From NCBI GenBank assembly GCA_004297725.1, contig SCUS01000071.1:248001-312000 (forward strand): a DNA stretch of 64,000 bases, in the 5' to 3' direction. This stretch comes from Myxococcaceae bacterium. GTDB taxonomy: Bacteria; Myxococcota_A; Polyangia; Polyangiales; Ga0077539. How positions within the stretch are numbered: position 1 is the first letter of the stretch; each line of letters opens with the position of its first letter. Positions 17,496 through 25,641 of this stretch are shown in pieces. The notes beneath the pieces are model-generated. The model worked only from the letters and a program-made list of their open reading frames with translations. It was not told the origin of the DNA and made no database searches. Position numbers and translations under genes: made by a program.

Positions 17496-18388
17496 CGTCC
17501 CACCTCCACGACCCTGCCCTCGACGCCCAGCGCCGTCCAGCCCCGCAGCACCTCGGGCTCGCGGCCCGGGGCCAGCGCGATCACGCAGCCTCCGCCGCCC
17601 GCGCCGGTGAGCTTCGCCCCGAGGGCCCCGGAGCTTCGCGCCGAGGCGCAGAGGTCCTCCAGGCGCTCGGTCGAGACCAGCAGGGAGGCGAGGAGGTTCT
17701 GGTTGAGGTTCATCAGCTCGCCGAGGCCACCGGCGTCGCCCGCCTGCAGCGCCAGCGCCCCGTTGCGCGCCACCACGCCGATCGCCTCGACGGTGCGATC
17801 GACCGCCTCCGGGCGGCGCTCCCGAAGCCTCGCCACGCCGTCGACCATCTCCTTCGTCGACGACCGCTCCCCGCTGTCCCCCACGCAGAGCCGCAGCGCC
17901 CCCCTCGTGGGCACGCGGCGAAAGCCCTCCGAGCGGCTGAAGAGCCCGACGCCCCCGAGCGCCGCGAGGGTGTGATCGACCCCCGAGGGGTTGCCATGGA
18001 AGACCCGCTCCCAGCCGAGCGCGTAGCCGAGCAGCTCCGCGTCCCCGAGCGATCGCCCCTGCAGCGCCGCGAGGGCGCGGGCGCAGGCCACGCCCATCGC
18101 CGCGGACGACCCGACGCCGCCGCCTCCCGGGAGGTGAAGCGTCAGCGAGAGGGCCGCGTCGCCCGAGCCCATCGCCTCGCAGAGCTGCCCCACGGCGCGA
18201 CCGAGCTCGGTGCCGTCGCCCGGGCGAAACGAGCTCCCCCACGGGGCGACCGTGAGCACCGTCCCCTCCGCGGAGACCCGCGCCACGCAGTCGGCCCCGG
18301 GGGAGAGCGAGGCGGCGAGGGCGTCGGCGCCGTAGACCACCGCGTGCTCGCCGAGGAGGATGATCTTGCCGTGCGCCGTCGCGGTCAT
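17492..18388 (-). CDS. mvaK1: Mevalonate kinase
   Basis: Product of 298 residues, ATG start overlapping the prenyl synthase stop (ATGA). GHMP motifs are AHGKIILLGEHAVVYGADAL, GGGGVGSSAAMGVACARAL and GALGAKLTGAGGGGCVIAL. The NPSGVDHT segment contributes the catalytic Asp in mevalonate kinases. It phosphorylates mevalonate to 5-phosphomevalonate in the cytoplasm. It is the second gene of the coupled unit. Confidence 0.95.
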   Translation of the reverse strand: MTATAHGKIILLGEHAVVYGADALAASLSPGADCVARVSAEGTVLTVAPWGSSFRPGDGTELGRAVGQLCEAMGSGDAALSLTLHLPGGGGVGSSAAMGVACARALAALQGRSLGDAELLGYALGWERVFHGNPSGVDHTLAALGGVGLFSRSEGFRRVPTRGALRLCVGDSGERSSTKEMVDGVARLRERRPEAVDRTVEAIGVVARNGALALQAGDAGGLGELMNLNQNLLASLLVSTERLEDLCASARSSGALGAKLTGAGGGGCVIALAPGREPEVLRGWTALGVEGRVVEVGR

Positions 18389-19533
18389 ACTCTGCGTTCG
18401 GTCATCAGCGCCGCGAAGGACGCGAGCAGGTCGCGCCCCTCGGGTCGCAATACATCCGTCTGTAAAGCCGCGTTGGACTGCTCTCGCAGCGACCGGATGC
18501 GGGACTCGACGTGCTCCCTCGCGCCGGAGGCCTCGATGAGGGAGCGGGCGCGGGCGACGTCCCGGTCGGAGGCGTCGCGGTGACCGAGGAGCCCGGTGAG
18601 CTCCTTCGCCCCGGCTTCGCCCAGGTGGGCGAGCGCGTGCTGCACCAGGGCGGTGCGCTTGCCCTCACGGAAGTCGCCGCCCACGGGCTTGCCGGTCTCG
18701 GCCTCGGTGCCGAAGGCCCCGAGCATGTCGTCGCGTAGCTGGAAGGCCACGCCCAGCGGCGTCCCGTAGGCGTCGAGGGCGCGGCGCGCGGGCTCGCCCC
18801 CGCCGGCCAGCTCCAGGCCCAGGAGGAGCGGGCCTCGCACCGTGTAGCTGCCGGTCTTGAGGTGGTGCACCCGGTCGGTGTCGGGGCTGTGCGTGACGTC
18901 GAGGCACTGCCCGAGGATCACCTCGTGCTCCATCCGGCAGAAGGCCTTGAGCACGCCCCGCCGCCGCGCCGTGGGGAGCTCGATGCGCGCCACGAGGTCA
19001 TGCACCAGGGTGCCCATCAGGTCGCCCGCGAGGATGGCCGCGCTCGCGCCGATGTGCGGGTCTCCGTAGCGCCTCGCGAGGGCCACGTGCACCGACGGGG
19101 CGCCGCGGCGCACCGGGTCGTCGTCCATCCAGTCGTCGTGGACCAGCAGGTAGGTCTGGAGCAGCTCGAGCGCCGCGCCGAGGTCGGCCACCGCGTCGGG
19201 GTAGGCGGTGGGGTCGATGCAGGCCACCGAGGCCGCCAGGAGGGCGGGGCGGAGTCGCTTGCCGCCTCGGAAGGTGAGGTCGCGCGTCGCCTCGAGGATG
19301 CCGATGGCGTCGGGGGCCGCCTCCAGGGTGAAGGCCTCGCACTCGTCGAGCGCCTCCCGGAGCCGGGCGTCGACGCGCGTTCGCACGGCGGCGAGGAAGG
19401 CCCCGATGGAGCTCGCGCCGCTCGGAGAGCACGGGCCGGAGACGACATCGTCGACGTGGTTGGGGATCACGGTCGCGAGAGAAACCTTGTACTCCGCCGT
19501 GGTGTCAAGCGACCCCTGGGTGCTCGGTTGCAT
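18385..19533 (-). CDS. Polyprenyl (farnesyl/geranylgeranyl) diphosphate synthase
   Basis: Product of 382 residues from the ATG at 19533. It has GGKRLRP (90-96), the first Asp-rich motif DDWMDDD (133-139), HHLKTGSYT and the second Asp-rich region FQLRDDMLG (265-272). In the second motif the canonical DDxxD ends in Gly (DDMLG). It condenses IPP with allylic diphosphates; chain length cannot be read safely from sequence. The first 40 residues are a poorly structured extension absent from typical enzymes, so a later start is possible. It opens the isoprenoid run and its stop overlaps mevalonate kinase by 4 nt. Confidence 0.93.
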   Translation of the reverse strand: MQPSTQGSLDTTAEYKVSLATVIPNHVDDVVSGPCSPSGASSIGAFLAAVRTRVDARLREALDECEAFTLEAAPDAIGILEATRDLTFRGGKRLRPALLAASVACIDPTAYPDAVADLGAALELLQTYLLVHDDWMDDDPVRRGAPSVHVALARRYGDPHIGASAAILAGDLMGTLVHDLVARIELPTARRRGVLKAFCRMEHEVILGQCLDVTHSPDTDRVHHLKTGSYTVRGPLLLGLELAGGGEPARRALDAYGTPLGVAFQLRDDMLGAFGTEAETGKPVGGDFREGKRTALVQHALAHLGEAGAKELTGLLGHRDASDRDVARARSLIEASGAREHVESRIRSLREQSNAALQTDVLRPEGRDLLASFAALMTERRV

Positions 19534-19595
19534 GACCGGTTGGATGGTCGGACGGCGCGGTCGGTCTCGCGGCAGGGCAAATCGAGGCGCCCGGC

Positions 19596-20591
19596 TCAGC
19601 GGAGCAGAGACCGCAGCCTCGGCGGGAGCGGCGCATCGGCCGAGCCCAGCAGCGCGCCCGCCGGCGCCGAGGAGAGGGTCTGCCAGAACAGGTAGCGGCG
19701 AGGGGTTCGCCGGGCGAGGGCGATGAGCCCGGCCGCGGCCTTGGCGGTGTAGGTGTCGTCGAGCACCAGGCCGTCGCGGGCGAAGAGCTCGGTGGCGCGG
19801 CGGGCGTCGTCGGTGGGGCAGCCGTAGCCCCGCCCGAGGGCGCCCTCGAAGACCCGAACCGGGGGCAGGGCCACGGTCGACCGACGGCGTCGGAGAATCG
19901 CTCGGGCGAGCGAGGCGATGCGCCAGGAGGGCACGGCGATCGGAGGCGTGACGCGCACCCCCCAGACGTCGCCGAGCGCGCCGGCGAGGGCGCGGCCCGC
20001 GAGGAGGCCTGCGAGGGTGCCTCCCGAGCCGAGCGCGCAGACCTGCACGTCGGGGGAGGGGACGCCCATCGAGGCGAGCTGCGCCGCCAGCTCGAACTGC
20101 GCGTCGAGGTAGCCCGAAGACCCGAGCGCGTTGCTCCCTCCGACGGGGATGATCATCGGCCGGGCGCCCTTCGCGCGGAGGGCGAGGGAGCGCAGCCCGA
20201 GCGCGAGCATCGCCGACGGAACACTTCCGCAGGGATGCAGCACCGAGGCCTGCTCCGCCGACGCGCGGAGCATCTCCTCGACGTGCGCCGACGAGGGCTG
20301 CGGCGCCAGCGCGGCCTCCACGGTGAGCCCCATCGCCCTGGCATGCACGGCGGTCGCGAGCACGTGGTGCGACCCCGCCGCGCCCAGGGTGAGCACGTGC
20401 GTCACGCCCCGACCCCGGGCGTCGGCCAGCAGCGGAGCCAGCTTGCGAACCTTGTTGCCGCCGTAACGGGGGTGGGTCTGGTCGTCCCGCTTCACCCAGA
20501 CCTCGCAGCCGACCGAGCGGGAGACCTCCTCGGCGAGCACCAGCGGCGTCGGGTTCACGATGAGGTCGGTCAAGGAGACGGAGCTTCGCAT
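19596..20591 (-). CDS. PLP-dependent D-cysteine desulfhydrase / ACC deaminase family enzyme
   Basis: Product of 331 residues. The PLP lysine lies in RYGGNKVRKL, the usual fold-type II motif of this family, after VWVKRDDQTHP. LGAAGSHHVLATA and the Gly-rich phosphate loop ALGSGGTLAGLL complete the cofactor site. Members release ammonia and either pyruvate plus sulfide from D-cysteine or 2-oxobutanoate from 1-aminocyclopropane-1-carboxylate; I cannot choose between them. It starts the long minus-strand run, 62 nt before the prenyl synthase, and is divergent from the TPR/HEAT gene. Confidence 0.85.
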   Translation of the reverse strand: MRSSVSLTDLIVNPTPLVLAEEVSRSVGCEVWVKRDDQTHPRYGGNKVRKLAPLLADARGRGVTHVLTLGAAGSHHVLATAVHARAMGLTVEAALAPQPSSAHVEEMLRASAEQASVLHPCGSVPSAMLALGLRSLALRAKGARPMIIPVGGSNALGSSGYLDAQFELAAQLASMGVPSPDVQVCALGSGGTLAGLLAGRALAGALGDVWGVRVTPPIAVPSWRIASLARAILRRRRSTVALPPVRVFEGALGRGYGCPTDDARRATELFARDGLVLDDTYTAKAAAGLIALARRTPRRYLFWQTLSSAPAGALLGSADAPLPPRLRSLLR

Positions 20592-20610
20592 CGTCGCCGG
20601 GTGGATCGCC

Positions 20611-20623
20611 AGCGCCCGGCGCT
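20611..20623. repeat. 13-bp palindrome in the divergent promoter gap
   Basis: AGCGCC (20611-20616) and GGCGCT (20618-20623) are perfect inverted arms around one base, inside the 43-bp gap between the PLP enzyme and the TPR/HEAT gene. It could be an operator shared by both, but a short GC palindrome can arise by chance at this base composition. Confidence 0.25.
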
Positions 20624-20634
20624 AGACTGCGCCC

Positions 20635-23600
20635 GTGAGCGCCCGCCGACGTGCATGGATTCTCTCCTCGCTCCTCGCCCTCCTCGCCACCCCCGCGGCG
20701 GCGCAGGACTGGGATGTCGGCCCGCAGCGTCCCCGCGCCCCGGCTCGTCCTCGCCCTCGCCCGACGGCTCCCTCGACGCCGCGCCCCGCCCGCCCCGCGG
20801 CGCCGCCCCCGCCTGCTGCCCCGGTCGCCGCGGCCAGCGCTCGCGACGCGGCCATCGAGCGGCTCACGGCCCTCGCGCTGAGCGAGCCCGACGACGGCAT
20901 CCCGATGCTCCCGACGCTGCTGCGGATGGTGAGGGCGAGGGACGGCTCCTCCGATCCGCTGCTGGCGACCCTCGATTCCCGCCGCGCCAGCGCTCCCCGA
21001 GGCGCCGCGGACCTCATCCGGGCGGAGGTGCTGCGCGACGCCGGGCGCTTCGACGAGGCCATCGCCGCCCTCGACCGCTCGGTCTCCGATCGCCCCGACC
21101 GCGCGGCCACCTGGCGCTCGCTGGGCGCCCTGCACCGCCAGCTCGAGCACCCCGTCGAGGCGCGCTCGGCCTATGAGCGGGCCCTCGCGCTCCCGGGCTC
21201 TCGCGAGGTCCGGGCGGAGATCCTCCGCGCCCTGATGGACCTCTCCGTGGCCCAGGGCGACCTCGTCCGCGCCCGGGCGGCGCAGCGCGACCTGGCGACG
21301 CTGCTCCCCGGGAGCGCCTCGGTGCGCCGCGAGCTGGCCGACCTGCTGGTGGCCCGGCAGCGCTGGCCCGAGGCGGTGACCGAGCTGGAGGGCGTCGCCC
21401 GCTCTCTCTCCGGCGACCTTCGGGTGCAGCCCGCGGTGCTCCGGCAGCTCGGGCTGGCGCAGCTCCGTGCGGGCCACCCCGAGGAGGCCGAGGCCACGCT
21501 GCGCCGGGCGCTCTCCGGGGCGTCGTCGTCCCCTGCGCTGGAGCGCGAGGTGTACGAGGCCCTCGCAGAGATCCACGAGCAGCGGCAGGACCTCGGGGCC
21601 TGGATCGCCTCGCTCGAACGCCAGCCGGGAGCCAGCGCCGAGCGGTGGGCCTTCCTGGGGCGACGCTACGGCGCGCTCGGACAGGTCGACGCGGCGGTGC
21701 GCACGCTGCGGCGCGCTCTCTCGATGCGGCCGAGGGACGTCGACCTTCACGTGGCGCTGATGCAGTCGCTGACGCAGGCGGGGCGCGTGGACGAGGCGCT
21801 GGCGGCGCGTCGGGCGCTGGTGGCGGCGGTTCCGGGGGAGGTGCGCTACGCGGTCGAGCTCGCGGACGACCTCGCCAGGGCGGGTCGGCGCGCCGACGCG
21901 ATCGCCACGCTGACCACCGCGGGGCGGAGAGCGGGAAGCGACGCCGAGGCGCACGAGCAGATCGCCCAGGCGCTCGCGGGCATGGGGGAGCGCGAGCTCG
22001 CGACGAGGGAGACCGAGCGGGTGGTGCAGCTCGACCCGGGCGACCCCTCGGCCCTGGAGTCCCTGGGGGAGCGCTACTGGGAGCAGGGCGACCGGCCGAG
22101 GGCGCTGGCGATCTGGCAGCGCATCCGGGAGCGGGCGCGCACCCCCCACGACGGCCACCGGGCGCTGGGCGAGGTGTACGCCCGGCACGACCTGCTTCCC
22201 GACGCGATCGCAGCCTTCCGCGCGGCGCTCCAGTCGAGGCCCGGCGACCCGGTCTCGACGCGGCTTCTCGCCCAGGCGCAGGAGCAGTCCAGAGACCTCG
22301 CCGGGGCGGTCGACACCTGGAGGGCGCTGATCGCGCTCCCCTCGGTGGACGCCGACCTTCGCGGCGAGGCCCGCGCCCGCATCGCCAACCTCTGGAACCT
22401 CCTCGGCGTGCTCCCCAACCAGGCGACCCGCCTCGAAGCCGCGCTCCGGTCCGACCCCACGGCGATCGAGTCCGCGCTCGACCTCGTGGAGGTCTACGCC
22501 CGGCTGCGCCTTCCCATGGAGCTCGAGCGCACCCTCCTGCGCGTGGTGTCTCTCCGCCCCTCGGACGCCCGCTCCTGGCTGGCGATCGAGCGTGCGCGCG
22601 CCGAGCGCGGCGACCTCGCGGGCGCCATCGAGGCCCTGCAGCGGGTGCTCGCCATCGACCCCCGCCGGGGCCGGGAGCTCTACCCCCGGCTCGCTCGCCA
22701 CGCGCTGGCGATGCACCGCGACGCCGAGGCCGTGTCCTTCGCCGCCCGCGCGGTGGAGCTCAACCCCGACGACGCGGCGGGCCACCGGGAGCTCGGCGAC
22801 CTCTACCGCGCCCGGGGTGAGCTCGACGGCGCGCTCGCGGCCTACCGACGCGCCCTCACGCTCAACGACCGCGACTTCGAGAGCGCCCTTCGCCTCGCGG
22901 ACATCTACCTCGCCCGGGGTGCTGCGGAGGAGGCCATCGACCGGCTGCGCAGCGTGGTGCGCCGCTCCCCCGACGACGACCTGGTGGGTCGCGCCGGGCG
23001 CATCGCGGTGCAGGTCGCCATCGCCACCCACAACGCCGACGCGCTCGCGAGCGACCTCGCGCTCGTCAGCGCCGCGGCGCCCGGTCGAGCGGTGCTGCGA
23101 CGCCTTCAGACCGAGCTCTTCCTGGGCTGGCTCCGCCCCGACGTGGAGGCCCTCTCCGAGCCGGAGGGACCGCGGGTGACCGACGCCCGACAGCGGCTGC
23201 GGAGGCTCTCGGCGCGCGCCGTTCGCCCGCTCCTCGACGCGCTCTCCGAGCAGGGCGTGGAGCGGCAGCTTCTGGCGGTGCGCATCCTCGGGGCGCTCCA
23301 GACCCCCGATGCGGTGCAGTCGCTTCTGGGCGTCGCCTCGCGTCCCGGGGTCGACGCCACCACCCGTGTCGAGTCGCTGCGGGCGGCGGCGAACTGCGCC
23401 GACGCGAGGGCGGTTCCCTCCCTGGTCGCAATGCTGCGCGGGGACGACGCCGCCGCGGCGACGCTGGCCGCCTGGGCCCTCGGGCGCCTCCAGGGAGCGG
23501 CCATCGAGCCCGCCCTGCGCACCGCCCTCCAGCGCTCCGACTCACCGGACGCCGCGGCGATGTCGGCGCTCTCGCTGGCCGCTCGCCGCTCCGTCTCCGC

Positions 23601-24678
23601 CCGGCCTCTGCTGGCCTCGGTCATCGCTCGCGAGGTCGATGGAGTGGTCCGCGCCGCGGCGATCGTCGCGTGGTCGGCCCTGTCTCCGGCCGGTCCCGAG
23701 CAGCTCTCGGCGCTCTCCAGGGCGGGCGAGGTCGGACCGTGGTCCCGCGCGGCCTCCCTCGCGGCGATGGGTCCGCTCGCCGTCTCTCTGCCCTCGCTCC
23801 GACCCCGGCTCTGGTCGGCGATCTACCTGCCGGCCCACGTCTCCGCCCCCGCCGTGACCTCCCTCTCCGACATCGCCGCCCGCGCCCTCGCTCGCAGCGC
23901 GCACGGCCGTCCTCTCCTCGAGGCTCCTGCGTGGCGCGACCCGACGCTCGCCCACGGCGCCGCCACGATGCTCAGCTCGCTGCTCCGTCCGACCTCCTCC
24001 TCCGAGGACGCCGAGGCCGCGCTCCAACGCGACGAGGCGCTCGCCATCGCCGCCCTCCGTGCGGCCCTCGCCGACCCGGCGCAGCGCGCGGTGGCCATCG
24101 CCGCCCTCGACCGCTCCTCGGCGCTCGCTCCCCTCGTCGCTCAGCCCCTCGGCAGCGTCACGCCCGCCACGCGATCCCTCCGCGCTCGCGCGCTCGTGGC
24201 CGTCGCTCCCTCGCTGATCGCGCTCTGGCCCGGCGTCCCTCGCGCCTCGGACGCCGCGCTGCTCCGGGTGATCGGTCAGGTCGACGACCCCTCGGCGCTC
24301 GCCGTGCTGCGCTCGGCCTCGACGGCGGGCGACCCCACGCTGCGGCTCATCGCGGCGCGCGCGCTCGCGAGCCAGAGAGCGCCCATCGAGGCGCAGGGCA
24401 CCGCGCCGTCTGCGATGGCGCGGGTCGACGCCCAGGCGAGGTGGTCCGACCGGCTTCTGGCGGTGGAGTCCATCGCCCGGTCGAGCGACCCGGAGGCGAC
24501 GCGGGCGCTCACCGAGGCCGCCCTCCACGACCCCTACGCGTGGGTGCGGCGGGCGGCGCTGCGGCTGCTCCGGGGGAGGCCCGATGCGTCGGTAGTTCCT
24601 GCGCTACAGCAGGTGCGCGACCACGACCCGGACGCGGTGGTGAGGGCCGAGGCGCTCGAAGCCCTGCGAGGCCGCTGA
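20635..24678 (+). CDS. Large secreted TPR plus HEAT-repeat protein
   Basis: Product of 1347 residues, GTG start giving MSARRRAWILSSLLALLATP with an AAAQ signal-peptidase site, so exported. A Pro-rich linker follows. Residues from about 80 to 820 are a long solenoid of tetratricopeptide repeats (for example AWIASLERQP, AAGHRELGDLYRARGELDGA, ALAAYRRALTLNDRDF). From about 850 to the end the pattern changes to HEAT/armadillo-like repeats (LLAVRILGALQTPDAVQSLL, VPSLVAMLRGDDAAAATLAA). No enzyme domain is visible. Such double solenoids act as periplasmic scaffolds; the partner is unknown. Confidence 0.8.
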   Translation: MSARRRAWILSSLLALLATPAAAQDWDVGPQRPRAPARPRPRPTAPSTPRPARPAAPPPPAAPVAAASARDAAIERLTALALSEPDDGIPMLPTLLRMVRARDGSSDPLLATLDSRRASAPRGAADLIRAEVLRDAGRFDEAIAALDRSVSDRPDRAATWRSLGALHRQLEHPVEARSAYERALALPGSREVRAEILRALMDLSVAQGDLVRARAAQRDLATLLPGSASVRRELADLLVARQRWPEAVTELEGVARSLSGDLRVQPAVLRQLGLAQLRAGHPEEAEATLRRALSGASSSPALEREVYEALAEIHEQRQDLGAWIASLERQPGASAERWAFLGRRYGALGQVDAAVRTLRRALSMRPRDVDLHVALMQSLTQAGRVDEALAARRALVAAVPGEVRYAVELADDLARAGRRADAIATLTTAGRRAGSDAEAHEQIAQALAGMGERELATRETERVVQLDPGDPSALESLGERYWEQGDRPRALAIWQRIRERARTPHDGHRALGEVYARHDLLPDAIAAFRAALQSRPGDPVSTRLLAQAQEQSRDLAGAVDTWRALIALPSVDADLRGEARARIANLWNLLGVLPNQATRLEAALRSDPTAIESALDLVEVYARLRLPMELERTLLRVVSLRPSDARSWLAIERARAERGDLAGAIEALQRVLAIDPRRGRELYPRLARHALAMHRDAEAVSFAARAVELNPDDAAGHRELGDLYRARGELDGALAAYRRALTLNDRDFESALRLADIYLARGAAEEAIDRLRSVVRRSPDDDLVGRAGRIAVQVAIATHNADALASDLALVSAAAPGRAVLRRLQTELFLGWLRPDVEALSEPEGPRVTDARQRLRRLSARAVRPLLDALSEQGVERQLLAVRILGALQTPDAVQSLLGVASRPGVDATTRVESLRAAANCADARAVPSLVAMLRGDDAAAATLAAWALGRLQGAAIEPALRTALQRSDSPDAAAMSALSLAARRSVSARPLLASVIAREVDGVVRAAAIVAWSALSPAGPEQLSALSRAGEVGPWSRAASLAAMGPLAVSLPSLRPRLWSAIYLPAHVSAPAVTSLSDIAARALARSAHGRPLLEAPAWRDPTLAHGAATMLSSLLRPTSSSEDAEAALQRDEALAIAALRAALADPAQRAVAIAALDRSSALAPLVAQPLGSVTPATRSLRARALVAVAPSLIALWPGVPRASDAALLRVIGQVDDPSALAVLRSASTAGDPTLRLIAARALASQRAPIEAQGTAPSAMARVDAQARWSDRLLAVESIARSSDPEATRALTEAALHDPYAWVRRAALRLLRGRPDASVVPALQQVRDHDPDAVVRAEALEALRGR

Positions 24679-24689
24679 GCGGCGAGCGC

Positions 24690-25550
24690 TCACTCGGCGC
24701 GGACGCGGACGACCTGATCGAAGACCAGCGAGGCGCGGTCGATGCCGCTCATCGCGAAGGGGATCACCCGGAGCCGGTGCACCGCGAGGGTGCCGCCCTG
24801 GCGGAGGAGCTCCCGCACCCGGTCGAGCTGCGCGGCGTCGACGTCGAAGGCGCCGTCGTCGCGGGCGCTGCAGGAGAGCGTGCCGGCGCCCTCGAAGACC
24901 ACCGCGACGCGATCGGTGGAGGCGCCGCGCGCCCAGCGCAGCGAGAGGCCGCCGCGGCGGGGCAGCGAGACCGCGGCGCCGTGGCCGAGGGGCAGCGCGT
25001 CGTCGCCGATGCGAAGCTCGGCCATGGGTTCGGGGGGAGCGCCGCTCACGTCGAAGGCACCGCGGAGGGTCGTCGGGTCGCCCGCGCCGGTGAACTGCCA
25101 GGCGCCCGTCGGGAGCTCCCCGTCGAGGCCGTAGACCACGCCGGAGACGACGTTCCAGAGGTCGGGGAGGCGGTGCGGGGCCATGCGCGCCACGAGGGCG
25201 TCGGCGCGGGCGTCGATGGCGCCCACGTCGAGGAGCTGCACCTCGGCCTGCGTGGACTCGAGGCCCTCGCCCATGGCGCCGCGCTCGGTGCATCCCCCGG
25301 TGGCCGCGCTCGGCGGGGCTCCCACCAGCGCGGGGAGCGACTCGGCCCGGACGCCCTGCGAGCGGAAGAAGCGCCCGCCGACGTGCACCCTCGCGCCGCC
25401 GCCGTCGTCGACGCGCTCGACGAACACGATGCCCTGGGTGCGCGAGGAGACATCCGCGTCGAGCACGGCGTCGGGCCCCGCGCCCGTACAGCCGACGCCG
25501 AGGGCACCGAGAGCCGCGAAGAGACAGGATGAACGACGAAGCAGCTGCAC
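24690..25550 (-). CDS. Lipoprotein of unknown function
   Basis: Product of 286 residues. I choose the GTG at 25550 because it gives LLRRSSCLFAALGALGVGC, a lipoprotein signal with a Gly-Cys lipobox; the frame stays open far upstream without such a signal. The mature region is rich in short strands and has a Cys pair (GGCTERG and LSCSARD) but matches no family I know. A near-consensus promoter ends only 8 nt before the start codon, suggesting a leaderless or very short-leader mRNA. Confidence 0.65.
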   Translation of the reverse strand: MQLLRRSSCLFAALGALGVGCTGAGPDAVLDADVSSRTQGIVFVERVDDGGGARVHVGGRFFRSQGVRAESLPALVGAPPSAATGGCTERGAMGEGLESTQAEVQLLDVGAIDARADALVARMAPHRLPDLWNVVSGVVYGLDGELPTGAWQFTGAGDPTTLRGAFDVSGAPPEPMAELRIGDDALPLGHGAAVSLPRRGGLSLRWARGASTDRVAVVFEGAGTLSCSARDDGAFDVDAAQLDRVRELLRQGGTLAVHRLRVIPFAMSGIDRASLVFDQVVRVRAE

Positions 25551-25558
25551 CGCTTCCC

Positions 25559-25588
25559 AGTATAGGGAACTCCACCCCGCGGAGGCAA
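25559..25588 (-). promoter_or_regulatory. Putative sigma-70 type promoter of the lipoprotein at 24690-25550
   Basis: Read on the minus strand, TTGCCT (25583-25588) and TATACT (25559-25564) are separated by 18 bases. The -10 element ends 8 nt before the GTG start, so the transcript would begin within a few bases of the start codon. An AT-rich TATACT is conspicuous in this GC-rich sequence. Inferred by eye. Confidence 0.4.
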
Positions 25589-25641
25589 CGAGTCTCCCAC
25601 CGGACCGCACCCGTTCCTGGTTCGGGATCATCCGTGCTTCG

